DNA of 64,000 nucleotides from Turnera subulata (Eukaryota > Streptophyta > Magnoliopsida > Malpighiales > Passifloraceae): contig JAKUCV010004766.1 in NCBI GenBank assembly GCA_028386065.3, positions 184,690 to 248,689 of the forward strand, written 5' to 3'. Every line of letters begins with the position of its first letter. Positions within the stretch are counted from its first letter, which is position 1. Positions 36,616-47,373 of the stretch are shown here, one piece after another. Both the position numbers and the translations under genes were made by a program. The notes under the pieces are model-generated. The model had not been told where the DNA came from and did no database searches. It saw nothing but the letters and a program-made list of their open reading frames with translations.

Positions 36616-37110
36616 CAACACGTTAAACAAGTCAAGCATAAAATTATTAAAATCTATTACAAGATGAGAAGTCAAAAGCTATAGCTGTTTGTTAATCCTA
36701 CAACTTGAGAATGATACTTAAGACTTGTAACACTTCCTAAGGAATACAAATCCAGAGGAATGTAGGCATATTGAGGTTTCATAAGTCTTAAGCTACCGCT
36801 TGCTAAAGATTTGATGATCAAAAGGGGAGAATTGACATGTCCTGCAGAGAGATCAAAAACTTCTATACCCATTTGAAGGATATGCTTATTGTAGTTTCTA
36901 TGAATTACCATGAGGTACTCCACAAAAACTAATCTATCGAAAGAAAGCATAAGCAAGTTGTCACAAAAGCAACGAACATCTACCAATTTATTATAGTATA
37001 GAAAGAAAAGAAAATAGACATTTGGGGGCTTGCTCTCGGCTAGGACACCAGACAACAACCTCTTGCTTTGAGTTGAAAGAGACGAAGGGGTGGAAAAGCG
37101 AGAGAGCTCG
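36605..37110 (-). pseudogene. Degraded gene fragment, right inverted arm (possibly F-box/DUF295-like)
   Basis: An open frame of about 128 codons (37058-36672) reads VDVRCFCDNLLMLSFDRLVF, then GIEVFDLSAG and YAYIPLDLYSLGSVTSL. The pattern (VD/E.C..LLM, VFDL..G, IPLDLYSLG) vaguely recalls the DUF295/SKIP23 F-box family, but I am not sure and do not assign it. The minus strand upstream has a CT-rich leader-like stretch (37140-37080). Downstream it runs straight into the LINE RT sequence at about 36610. Confidence 0.4.
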
Positions 37111-39639
37111 AGAGAGAATGGGAAACTTGCGCAAAAAACATTTTAGATATCAATTTTTTAGGTGGATCTAAGTGATTGATGGTAAAAAAAGCTTAATGCT
37201 TACGAGTCTTATATATATTACTTATTATTAAATATAATATATAGAATAATTCATTAACTCTTAGAAGTAATATAAATCTAAGTGGTGAAATGCAAAATAC
37301 AGACAAACTTGTCAATTATTTATGATTGATCGAATTAGGATAACACACGATATTTTCAAGAGGGAAATATTGTTGTAACGATTAAGGTAAAATTTTTGTA
37401 ACTTTACCCAGTCGTTCTAACTTTTATTATGGTAATTTGGAATCATTACAGTTCGGAATTAACCTTCGAAATTTCTCTACAGCCAACCGAGCCAGGAATT
37501 CAATTATGAGAGATACCTAATGCTCCAAAAAAATTTATGATTTTTTTTGCATAAGTTGATTCTTCGGACTCGTGACATATTTGTGAAAAGATGAAAATAC
37601 CCTTAAAAATGACAAACTAAGTGTAGTTACAGAGGTATTATGGTCATTTTCTAGATCAGGAACATTATCCCAACATAAGAATTCAGACTAGCCAATTGTG
37701 GCGTACCATGAGGCCACCGACCCAACTTTTCTTTTTTCTTTTTTCTTTTTCTTCTTTCCTGATTTTCTCCATCTTTTTTCTCTTTTTCTTTCCTTTAGTT
37801 CTTTTATTTATCTTTTTTTTCCTCTCCTTCTCTGCATCTTCTTCCTCTTTTCTATCCCTATTCTCTCTCTTTCTCCCCAACACAACCACACCTATTCCTC
37901 TTGCTCTCGATTAGTCACTCTCTCGTCTACCTCTCTCTCCCTCTCGCTCATCTCTCCATCACTCATATTCTCTCTTCCTCACGTCGAAGCCAAAACACCC
38001 ATACCTCTTCCGTTCCCTTGCCCTCTTACCCATCGCCTCAGCAAAGTAATTGCCCTACAATCCCCTCTGCCACATAGAGCAATTGACATTGCCAATCCCT
38101 CTCTCCCTTCCACCTTCTCTCCTTCACCTTGGCTCTCTCCTCCGCAATTATCGTCGCCACTCATCACCGCTACACCAGAGCCGTCCAAGTTGTCAACGAC
38201 AAGACTAGGACTGGTTTGTTTGATTGAGCAGACATGCGTGTATTATAACCCCTTTCCCTCTCCTCCTCTACCACCATCATGCTCTTTACTTATCCCTCTA
38301 TTCTCGCATCGTTGCTGCCACTTGGGTTCAAGACGAGGCATGTTGCAGTAAACCGAGTGTGGAGTCCACGAGCTCTAGTGAGGTGAGTAAGGTTCGATTG
38401 TAACAAACTGAGGGTAAGCATGCCTTAATATGCTCCTCCACCATGATTATTATTTCTTGCGTATTAGGATTATCATGTTAGGTTTAGATTGATTCTAATC
38501 AGGTTCTCCTTGTGTGGGTTTTTGGTTATTATGAATAGATTTAGGGCCGACTGTGGACGAGGGTGCAACTGTTGTATGGTTATAAGTGGATTATATCTAA
38601 TAGCAGGGTTTTGTGTTGGAGATGTCAGTTAAATTTGTTGATGGATTTACGGGTGATCGTGAGCAATGATTTTGGTCAATGATGGGGGCCTATTGACTAT
38701 GGAATTAATAGTATTAGGTGGTGGTCTTGTGGTGGTTGACGATTTGCAACAAATGATGATGATGATGACGTTCATTGTGAATTTGATCATGGCTCGACGG
38801 TTGAGGTTATTGATGGCATTTTCCTGCTATCACTAAAATCTAGCGAGGACAGAACGTTTTCTAGTGAACAAAATCCGATGCGAATGGACTCTTCAGTAAT
38901 TTTCGAACCTGTGAACACCCGAATTTGACCATTCATATTTTATTAATTTGGACTTTATAATGTGTTTTAACCCAAGATTAATTAGATAACTTAATTCTGG
39001 GTTTAGAGTATATTTAGAGTTTAACTAATGGAATATGGACACCCAGAGGAGAGTAGCCCATATGAACACATTTCTTGCTGGTGAGACGGTGGATGTGATT
39101 GCTTCATTTAAGTTCGGATTGTTTTTAATACATAAGCGCTTCTCGGCTAGGAGTGATGTCCTCTCTACCATTTCCAGGTCCACACACTTGCATTATATTA
39201 TCGTATGTTGCTGATGTATGAGTCAAATGCTTTTGCTGTACAAATATTGATATTGAGCCTGTATGATTGATTCATCGTTGTATGCACTATAAATACGTGT
39301 ACATTTTTATTATATGTAATGGTTAAATGCTGGTTAGTGACGTGTGATTTGTCCTAAGACGACAATAAATAAAAATTTTATCTAAAAGAGTCGCTAAATA
39401 ATAAATTGAAATTTGTCAAATAAGTGTCTTATAATTAAAGTGTTTATAGAATTTTTTATTATTATTTCATCTCACTCTCAATTTTCAGTAAATGTTTATC
39501 ATTAAAAAAGAAGAGAAAATAAAATAAATAATACAAGAAAATGGAGTAAATAAAAGAGGGAGAAAAAGAAATTGTAAGGAGAGTTCAAGTCCTTCCCTCC
39601 CGGTTATAGCTTGTAAAGCCAAAGAGAAGTTCATTGTGA
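37111..39639. other. Intergenic DNA, pyrimidine-rich then AT-rich
   Basis: 37725-37990 is a CT-rich tract whose long reading frame is compositional (Phe, Leu and Ser only). Around 38919 the sequence GTGAACACCCGAATTTGACC resembles an LTR beginning, without a partner. No gene is supported. Confidence 0.5.
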
Positions 39640-39990
39640 CACCCGGAGCTGATGAGGGCGGGAAGTGTACGCCGGTGTCAAGATGAGCATGGACAAGGAG
39701 CAACTTCTGGTAAGCTTCTAGACGGAGAGACACATGAATGAACCGAATCACACCGGAATAGGAGAGATCTTGAGAATCTGTATGGATGGGGCTGCATAGT
39801 TGGGCGATTTCGTAATTATACAAGTATGAGACTATAAAATTGAGGATAACTTAAATAGATTGATGATTACTAACTATATTAACAAGGTGCACCTACTTTT
39901 CAGTGCTCATTTCGTAAAAATTCCAAAGTTAAACGTCCTTGACTTAGAGCAATTCTGGGACAGGTGACCTCTTGGAAAAATCACATATCA
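39640..39990 (+). repeat. 5S rRNA-like repeat, copy B (longer upstream part)
   Basis: Bases 39830-39975 match copy A (338-494): ACTAACTATATTAACAAGGT, GTGCACCTAC, GTGCTCATTTCGT, then a 5S-like box A (AAAGTTAAACGTCC, 39926-39938) and box C (CAGGTGACCTCTTGG, 39961-39975). Upstream, 39640-39830 begins TGACACCCGGAGC and is structured, GC-richer sequence that probably belongs to the same unit. It is more degraded in box C than copy A. No 5S rRNA product is expected. Confidence 0.6.
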
Positions 39991-41090
39991 ACACGTCTCA
40001 ATTGCCGTCAAATAGCTAAATGTACCAAATTTAATGAATTTAGTGTAATATAAGGATCAAAATCTATAAACTTTAAGGACGAAAATTGAATGGCGATGTA
40101 TGATGAGTATAAGGACCCAAATCATAAAATTCGAGTATTATGGTCGGAATTGATGACAATAATGAGTACAATGGCCAAATATACCGTTTAACCACTGAAT
40201 TACTTTAAACCCTTTTTCGCTTAATTTTCCACTATTCCAGGGACCAAACTGGAAATTTTCATTCGCCAAAATAGGCAATAAACCTTGAAGGCCTAAGCAT
40301 CAACAACGTAACAGAACCTAGACCTCCGCTCTGTAGAGGTTATTGCCCTCACAAGTTATCACGAAGCTCAACCCACCGCAGACCAAAGGTAAAGCTTTGT
40401 TCTTTTTTTTTTTTTTTTCATCTTCATATAGAATCGAATCAACACCCTTTCGTCACAGCTTTATATCCCCTCTTTTCTCGTTATGGTTTTGTGGTTTCCA
40501 GTTTGCCGCCGTAGCTCGCTGACACATTAAACATTCATGAACTGATAAACCCCGAGTGCAGTTTGAGTATCTTAGTAAATTCAATGAAATAAGAAGTGCA
40601 GATATTGTATTTGCCGCTATCCTCAAATGGGTCTTTGAATTTCTGGGTTTTATGCAGCCGAAACTTCTCACTCATACAAAGACCTTGATTGCGTGTTTAG
40701 GCATGTTTACATTCTTAAGTGTTGTTTTCATGTTTGAAATTTCATTCTGGATTTCTTTTCGATCAGCCGAGGAGTGAACCCTCTGGTATGCAATGATTAT
40801 TTTATAGTTTTTTTCGACTATAAGACCGTTGCAGGGTGTTGTTTTTGTTTTGTATATCGTCTCTGACTATGTTCTTTTTGTTTGCTGAGAGATGCGGTGG
40901 GATTTAACTGGTGTGGTTTTCTTAATCCAGGTGGTATGAAGTTGAAGAAAGTTTAAGAGAATTTTCTGTTGGAGGGAGTGTGAAGAAATCAATTGTTCTT
41001 TCTGCGAGCACGCAATCGCTAATTTTGTATGATTGACTGGGACTATGTTACGAATCGAATGCTAGTTTGGATCTTCGTACCGTGCTAAAA
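39991..41090. promoter_or_regulatory. Upstream region and probable 5' leader of PPR gene 1
   Basis: No other gene was recognised. A T-rich run at 40401-40428 and several GTATG/CAG pairs (for example 40783 and 40930) would allow a spliced 5' leader, but no exon can be fixed. Confidence 0.35.
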
Positions 41091-42887
41091 ATGGGACCTA
41101 CAGTGTCTCCACATAATTTTATCGTTGAAGTTTATTGTTTCCGCAGCTTACACTGTTGGTCTAAGCAAGCTGGTCTTAATGTTGGTAGCGGTCATGGCTC
41201 CATGGTGGATGGTTCATATTTTTCTCTAAAGTGTTCTATGAATCATACTCGCAGAAATCAAAATTCTAGGCCTGCAGGTTTTCTGTCGGGAAGAACATTT
41301 TCTTTGCGATGTGGGGGAATGCAAAGAAGCATGTGCATTGACAAGGTTGATGAGTTTGATGACAGTGATGAAGATGAATTGAGCTTCAGTAGTCATATCG
41401 TACGTCTTGGGAAAGAATTCGAGGAGAAGATGGAGAAAAAGGATCATCCTTATTCAATCTCAAGTAGCAATGGGGTGGTGGTTAAAAATGATGAGGAAAC
41501 CAACAATCAGATTCTTGAAAAGTTCTGCTGCAGCGGAAGGTTAATTAGTGCATCAAGGCTGGTAGATGTCATGGCAAGAAGAAACCAGATTCCCCAGTTC
41601 ACTTCCTGTATAAACTTAATCAGGGGCCTTGTTAGAAATGATTGGATGGATAAAGCTGCCAATGTTCTTAAAGTAATGGTGATGTCTGGTGGGATTCCAG
41701 ATATTATCACATACAACATGGTGATTGGTGGTTTCTGTAAGAAAGGAGATGTAAGTTCTGCTGTTGATGTGCTTCAAGATATGAGTTTGAGTGGTTGCCC
41801 TCCAGATGTGATCACTTACAATACAATTATACGTTGCATGTTTGACTTGGGAAATTTCAATCAAGCTGTTGAATTTTGGAAAGACCAATTAAGGAATGGA
41901 TGCCCTCCTTATGTGGTAACTTGCACAGTTCTCATTGAGCTCGTCTGCAAGCACTGTGGAACTATTCGGGCTATGGAAGTATTGGAAGAAGTGGCAATTG
42001 AGGGCAGTCATCCTGATGTTGTTACCTACAATGCAGTGTTTAGTCTTGCTTGCAAGCAGAGAAAGTATGCCGATGCGGCCTTAGTCTTAGATAAGATTCT
42101 GTCTCTTGGAATGGAGCCCAATGCTGTAACTTACAACACCATTCTCCATTCTCTTTGTAGTCTTGGGCGATGGGATGAAGTGGATGAGATCCTTGCGTTC
42201 ATTAAAGAAGTTAATCATTGCCCAAATTCGGTTACTTACAACATCCTGATCAATGGGCTATGTAAATCTGGACTTGTGGACCGTGCAATTAGCCTATTTA
42301 TTCGAATGCTTTCGGAAAATTGTTCTCCTGATATTGTCACCTACAATACTCTGCTTGGTGCTCTATGTAAAGAAGAAATGATGGATGAGGCCCTTGAGCT
42401 ATTTGGCCATTTAGTTGGTTCCTGCTGCTCTCCTAATAAGGTAACCTATAATGTTATGATTGATGGATTGACTAAAAGGGGCTATATGGATGAGGCAATG
42501 AGATGGTACAATCAAATGGTGGAACATGGTGTTAGTCCCGATGGCATCACCCATCGGACTCTAGTTTGGGGGTTTTGTTGGGCGGATCGAGCTGAGGATG
42601 CTGTCGAGATACTTAGAAAGATGAGAAAGAGAAAGGAAGAGTTTAAAAATGTCGCTGCTTACAGATTGATGATCGAAGGATTGTGTAAGCATAAGAAGGT
42701 GGACATAGCAATAGAAGTTCTACAAATGATGATCTCAAGTCGACACAAACCAGATGGGAGAATCTATTCTACTTTAGTCAAAGGCGTTGCAGATGCTGGT
42801 TTGACAGAGGAGGCAGATGAACTACGTCGGGAGTTGATCAAAAGACGAGTTCTTAGAAACAAAATAAATCCAAAATTGACAGATTAA
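41091..42887 (+). CDS. P-class pentatricopeptide repeat protein (At1g08610-like)
   Basis: A single exon of 598 aa. The start is ATG at 41091; the frame is open a little further upstream but has no ATG there. After a variable N-terminus with an acidic stretch (EFDDSDEDE), about 13 tandem 35-residue PPR motifs run from near residue 146 to 575, with typical ITYNMVI, VITYNTII, VTYNILINGLCKSG and PDIVTYNTLLGALCKE. PPR proteins bind organelle RNA one base per repeat (residues 5 and 35) and act in its processing, editing or stability. No DYW, E or SMR domain follows, so it is P-class. The repeat-by-repeat wording (MVMSGG.PD, WKDQL.NGCPP) fits Arabidopsis At1g08610. Target organelle and RNA are unknown. 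Confidence 0.93.
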   Translation: MGPTVSPHNFIVEVYCFRSLHCWSKQAGLNVGSGHGSMVDGSYFSLKCSMNHTRRNQNSRPAGFLSGRTFSLRCGGMQRSMCIDKVDEFDDSDEDELSFSSHIVRLGKEFEEKMEKKDHPYSISSSNGVVVKNDEETNNQILEKFCCSGRLISASRLVDVMARRNQIPQFTSCINLIRGLVRNDWMDKAANVLKVMVMSGGIPDIITYNMVIGGFCKKGDVSSAVDVLQDMSLSGCPPDVITYNTIIRCMFDLGNFNQAVEFWKDQLRNGCPPYVVTCTVLIELVCKHCGTIRAMEVLEEVAIEGSHPDVVTYNAVFSLACKQRKYADAALVLDKILSLGMEPNAVTYNTILHSLCSLGRWDEVDEILAFIKEVNHCPNSVTYNILINGLCKSGLVDRAISLFIRMLSENCSPDIVTYNTLLGALCKEEMMDEALELFGHLVGSCCSPNKVTYNVMIDGLTKRGYMDEAMRWYNQMVEHGVSPDGITHRTLVWGFCWADRAEDAVEILRKMRKRKEEFKNVAAYRLMIEGLCKHKKVDIAIEVLQMMISSRHKPDGRIYSTLVKGVADAGLTEEADELRRELIKRRVLRNKINPKLTD

Positions 42888-44620
42888 ACTCAAGAGTTTA
42901 CTGAAAGCATGCTTGCTTCTATAATGAGTTGGGAATCTGCAGTTTCTCCGGATGTAAAGAACCACCTTTCTGGGATGTTAAGTGTGTACTGTCAAGATGA
43001 TTAAGAGGTCCTCATCAAGATTACAACCTGGATCGGAAAGGGATTGAGATAAATCACCAGGACAGATGAAGAATGCAGATAATGGAATAGTTTGGACTTT
43101 GAGATGCTGGTGTAGGAAGTGTACTGTTTCTTAGCCGTTTAGCTACAAGTAAAAGTATGGCTGTAAGTTGATTCCTGATTCTATACATTGCTTCTTGATT
43201 TGCAGAGGTTAGTAGATCTTACACCGAGATTATTAATGGGTCAAAGAACCCAAAGGAAAACAATGCATTTGCAGTAAAATTTTGTAGCTGGTTTGTTTAA
43301 TGAATACCATTTTTCAGTACGAGTTTTGAGTTATAGAGCAAAGCATAAGAAAAACCGAGTGATGATAGAAAATCTGACAACAAACTAGAGGATCGTCTAT
43401 ATATATAGCTATTATTTGTATATGCTACAAAACTTACACTCTGATAAAAGACTGGTTCCTTTGCCCATTGGGTAGGTGCATAACTTGCGTTAGTGAAACA
43501 GTTGTTGGTTTGGATTAAGGCAGTGTTTAATGTTACTTTGTTGCACTTTCATCCTCCCCTCTTTTATTCAAGATTCGGAATAAAATTGCACAGCTAGAGG
43601 GAAGTTCCACTTTTCACTTAAGAATTTATCTGATGGTTTTGCTGATAAAGGCATACAAGTTATAATTGTCCATCAAAAAGGCCTATTGCGCGGAAATGCG
43701 TACCAAAAGGCTTATATAAACCGAGTTTTTTTTAAAACAAAATTATTTTGGATACAGAAACTGAGTTCTCAAGTGATAACTCCACTGAAATGATAATAAT
43801 AGGTGTATCTCAAAAATGATAAGACCACTCATCAAGTGTCTACAACAATATTATGTAAACATGTGAGTGTTAAATTTAACGTAAGGAGACTTGACTTGCA
43901 GTCCTGTACTATTTGTTTGTTAATGATAGGGTCCTTGACAACCGTATGCCCTCCAACCCTCCACGAGATTGTGGCATAGAATTTGAATGGAACCTTGTAT
44001 TTAACAAAATAACGTCTGTAGATTAATGTTTTTGTCTTAATATTTTGACAGCAGATGCCCTAGGCTCTACTGTTACACGTGAATTCATGTAACTGTAGAT
44101 TCCTTCTTTTACCAAAAAAAAAAATCTGTAGAGGTTGGAAAGTAACTATTGCCCAAGATTAAAGAAGAACAGGCTGAGATTTCACCGAGGTTGCTTCTAT
44201 TGATAAGTAAAGCAAAGAAGACTTGACTACAAGTGAAAATTACAACTGCAGAAACCTGATGATGTGCAGCACATTCTGTAAAATCTCAAGTTACAACAGA
44301 GAAAAATTACTCGCTGTAATGAATGATAGTGCTTCTCTTTTGCTGTTTCCCCTATTCACATTTAAATAAAATAAAATAAAAACCTAACCTACGAGGTACA
44401 CGAGACAATCTTGTCTTCATACAGATGACAGATCACCCAAAAAATCTTCATGCTGGATTTGATACATTAGTTCGCATCTCTGGAATTGTAACTGTTATCT
44501 TCAAGATATTCTGTGAAAATTCTGCATATCATGAGAACTTAATGCAATGCTTTTCTCACACATGGTTTACTCTGTGGCAAGTGTCCAAACTAGCACGGTG
44601 GCAGAGCAATCCAGAAACTA
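42888..44620. other. Convergent 3' intergenic region between two PPR genes
   Basis: Should hold both 3' UTRs. The rest is AT-rich. AAAAAAAAAA at 44115-44125 follows TTTTACC, reminiscent of a short retroposed tail, but nothing coding precedes it. No gene was seen. Confidence 0.5.
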
Positions 44621-46390
44621 TTACTTGGAATCAATACAAGAAACATCTCTGCGAGCATTCCGCGGAGCAAAGGTCTTCTCCAAATCTCTAAATCCTTCCT
44701 TAGAAATAGCATTCATATTGAGAAGAGACCTTGCCAATTGTATAGCTTCTGCAGTACATCCAACATTAGCAATGCCTACAAGCAGCACCCTGTACGTTGT
44801 TTCATTCGGCTGGAAACCATTTTTTATCATTGATGCCACAACTTCGATGGCATCACTGGGTCTACGTGCCTTGCTCAACCCTAGAATAACCATATTGTAG
44901 CTGACAACAGTTGGCCGGAACCTACTGTTTTGCATGTCTGCCAACAACCCAATAGCTTCCATTACCATGCCATCTCTGCACAGGCAAGATATAAGTGTAT
45001 TGTAAGTTATCACATCTGGATCAATTCCTCTCTGAAGCATCTCTAGGATCATATTCAAGGCCCTATGTCTGTCTCCAGAGCTCCACAGTAAACCAAACAT
45101 TATGTTGTAAGAACTGGCATTGGGAGGGCAATCTACTTCATCTAACTTCTCAAAGATTTTCAAAGCATCATCAGCATTTCCACACTTTCCAATAGCACTC
45201 ATTATAGAATTGTAGTTCATAATATCCGGCACTGAACCATCAGACATCATCTTATTTATAAACTCAATGGCCAAATCAATATTTCCTTCTTTGCAGAGAG
45301 CAGAAATCACTGGATCGTAACAAAAACAATCTGGAGTAATGCCCTTTTCCTTCATAACCTTCAATAAGTTCAACGCTCCTGCAATGTTGCCGTCACGGCA
45401 GTAAAAGTTAATTAAGATACTGTAAGTGACAACATTAGGCTGACAGCCCCGAGAAAGCATCTCTCTCATCACTCTATCCCCTTCAACCCCTCTCCCTTGA
45501 GTCAAAAATGAGTTCAGCAATGTATTGTAACTGACTACATCGGGTGTACAACCCCGCAGGGTTAAGCTCCTAACAAGCTCAAAAGCTTGATCAACCAATC
45601 CTTCTTTGCAAAGCCCCCTAGTTACAGCATTCATAGCTCTGGAATCAGGCAGAACCCCACGTGTCAGCATCTCCTCCAAGACCTCCATAGCTTTACCAAC
45701 TTTACCTTCAGTAATGGAGGCCTCCATCAAAGTGGTGTAGGAAATAACACTAGGCTGGCAACTACCATCTCTGAATACCTCCTCAAAAACCTTGAAACCC
45801 AAATCAAGCTTCCCCTGAACACAAAGTGACTTAATCATAATGTTGTACGTAACAACATCAGGGGAAAATCCCTTCCTCTTCATCCTATCAAGCACGCTCC
45901 CCACATAATCAGTCCGGTTAGCCTTACACAACCCCGAAATGAAAGCATTATAAGTAACAGCATCAGGCTGACCATGGTTCTCCAAAATATCCAAGACCCT
46001 AGTGGCCTTCTCTATATTTCCTGACTTTAAAAACCCTAATATGAGCTTGGTACAGGCAACAACATCCGGTGCATACCCTTTACTGATCATGCACTCGAGA
46101 AAATAGAGCGACTCACCGTACTTCTTTGCCTTGCAAGACCTAACCAGCAGGCTCATCCAATGGGTACGCCTACCATCGGAAGATGATGAGACCTGGGTTG
46201 GCCTTGTTTCTGCAGAAACATTGCCAACCTTCGTTGAGTGCTTAAGGGTGTCTTCGGTGTCACTAAAGTCCCGGTTTTTGGAACTCACCGCAGCGTTGGG
46301 GAGGGATAGTGAAGTGGGTTTCAGTTGTTTAGAAGAAGAGAAGGGGAGGAAGCCGCCATAAGGGATAAACTCGGTGGAGCATAAGGTCAT
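44621..46390 (-). CDS. P-class pentatricopeptide repeat protein (At3g04760-like, plastid)
   Basis: A single exon of 589 aa, starting ATG at 46390. The Ser/Pro-rich, acid-poor N-terminus (MTLCSTEFIPYGGFLPFSSS) fits a plastid transit peptide. About 14 tandem PPR motifs follow from near residue 78, for example PDAVTYNAFISGLCKANRTD, PDVVTYNIMIKSLCVQGKLD and PNVVTYSILINFYCRDGNIA, ending in a short non-repeat tail with IDSK before the stop. It is P-class, with no editing-type C-terminal domain. The order and wording fit Arabidopsis At3g04760, annotated as chloroplastic. It is oriented towards PPR gene 1 but is not a recent copy of it: the N-termini and repeats differ throughout. Confidence 0.93.
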   Translation of the reverse strand: MTLCSTEFIPYGGFLPFSSSKQLKPTSLSLPNAAVSSKNRDFSDTEDTLKHSTKVGNVSAETRPTQVSSSSDGRRTHWMSLLVRSCKAKKYGESLYFLECMISKGYAPDVVACTKLILGFLKSGNIEKATRVLDILENHGQPDAVTYNAFISGLCKANRTDYVGSVLDRMKRKGFSPDVVTYNIMIKSLCVQGKLDLGFKVFEEVFRDGSCQPSVISYTTLMEASITEGKVGKAMEVLEEMLTRGVLPDSRAMNAVTRGLCKEGLVDQAFELVRSLTLRGCTPDVVSYNTLLNSFLTQGRGVEGDRVMREMLSRGCQPNVVTYSILINFYCRDGNIAGALNLLKVMKEKGITPDCFCYDPVISALCKEGNIDLAIEFINKMMSDGSVPDIMNYNSIMSAIGKCGNADDALKIFEKLDEVDCPPNASSYNIMFGLLWSSGDRHRALNMILEMLQRGIDPDVITYNTLISCLCRDGMVMEAIGLLADMQNSRFRPTVVSYNMVILGLSKARRPSDAIEVVASMIKNGFQPNETTYRVLLVGIANVGCTAEAIQLARSLLNMNAISKEGFRDLEKTFAPRNARRDVSCIDSK

Positions 46391-47373
46391 TTTCTAAAAA
46401 GTTTTAGAGAATGGTTCTTCGGTGGAGCTCAACTTTCATGGATTATCGTTTTGCAAGAAAGAACTGTGCTTTGCAGGTGCATTTTTGGGGGGAGGAGGAG
46501 TAGACAGTTGTGGATGCAGTGGATAAGGAATATGGGTGTCCCCTATCCTCACTATTTCAGTGTTTATTTTCAATTTCACGCCCATAAATAGCATGCGGGT
46601 CATCCAAGAGCTGCTTATCCAAGGAAGGATCATGAAATGCATGTCGTTTGACATGTCAATCCAAGTACTTTTCCATGTATCTTGAGATGTTTGTCCTTTC
46701 GTTTGACAAATTGTCATCTCCCTTTCATACAAGATATTTGAACTCCGTGAGATGACTGGTAATACATAACCACCAAAGACTAGATGCTACAAATCCTCCA
46801 TGAGAAATCAAGGGAAAATGCCAAACCTTCGTGCCATAAGATATAAACACTACATGTAAGAATTCTAAAAAAAAAAAGAAGAAAAAACATACTACATGTA
46901 AGAATAAGAGCATCTTCAGCTCGTACTTTATACACTAACATGAAAACCATATAAAAGTCTGTCGTCTCAATTCTATCCGGTAAAAGGTAAAAACCATCAT
47001 CTTACAACTAAAGGGCCAAAGGCCGCACACTTTTTCGTCAGATCCGTATCAGAGAAACATTTTCTGAAACCCAACTCTCAAGTCCTAAAAACTGGAAACT
47101 CGCTTTGGGAAGTACCATTCATAGCTGAAGGGGGTAGACATGGAGCAGTCTTTTGGGACTTGGCATATCCAACTCAACTTTCAAGCACCACATTCATCGA
47201 TTGTGTAGAATACCCCGTCGACTGTGAGGTATAATTTACCCAGGGGATTAAAAATGGAACTAACAATGAGAATTGAGCTGATAAAGAGCCATGTTGCACA
47301 ACCAATCATTCAAGGAAGCTAACAACCAGTCTAATTCAAATTCAGGTCTGATCATTCCAGGCAGCATATCAAC
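46391..47373. other. Intergenic region upstream of PPR gene 2 and 3' of PTAR1-like gene
   Basis: AT-rich DNA without a recognisable gene. It should hold the promoter of the minus-strand PPR gene (46391 onward) and the 3' UTR of the PTAR1-like gene. Confidence 0.5.

Noticed and set aside
37698..38351. 217-codon frame on the plus strand, and matching Lys/Glu-rich frame on the minus strand
   Set aside because: Caused by a CT-rich tract; only Phe, Leu, Ser and Pro on one strand and Lys, Arg and Glu on the other, no domain, no homologue recognised.
41067..41090. Earlier start of PPR gene 1
   Set aside because: The first codon there is TTG; the first in-frame ATG is 41091.
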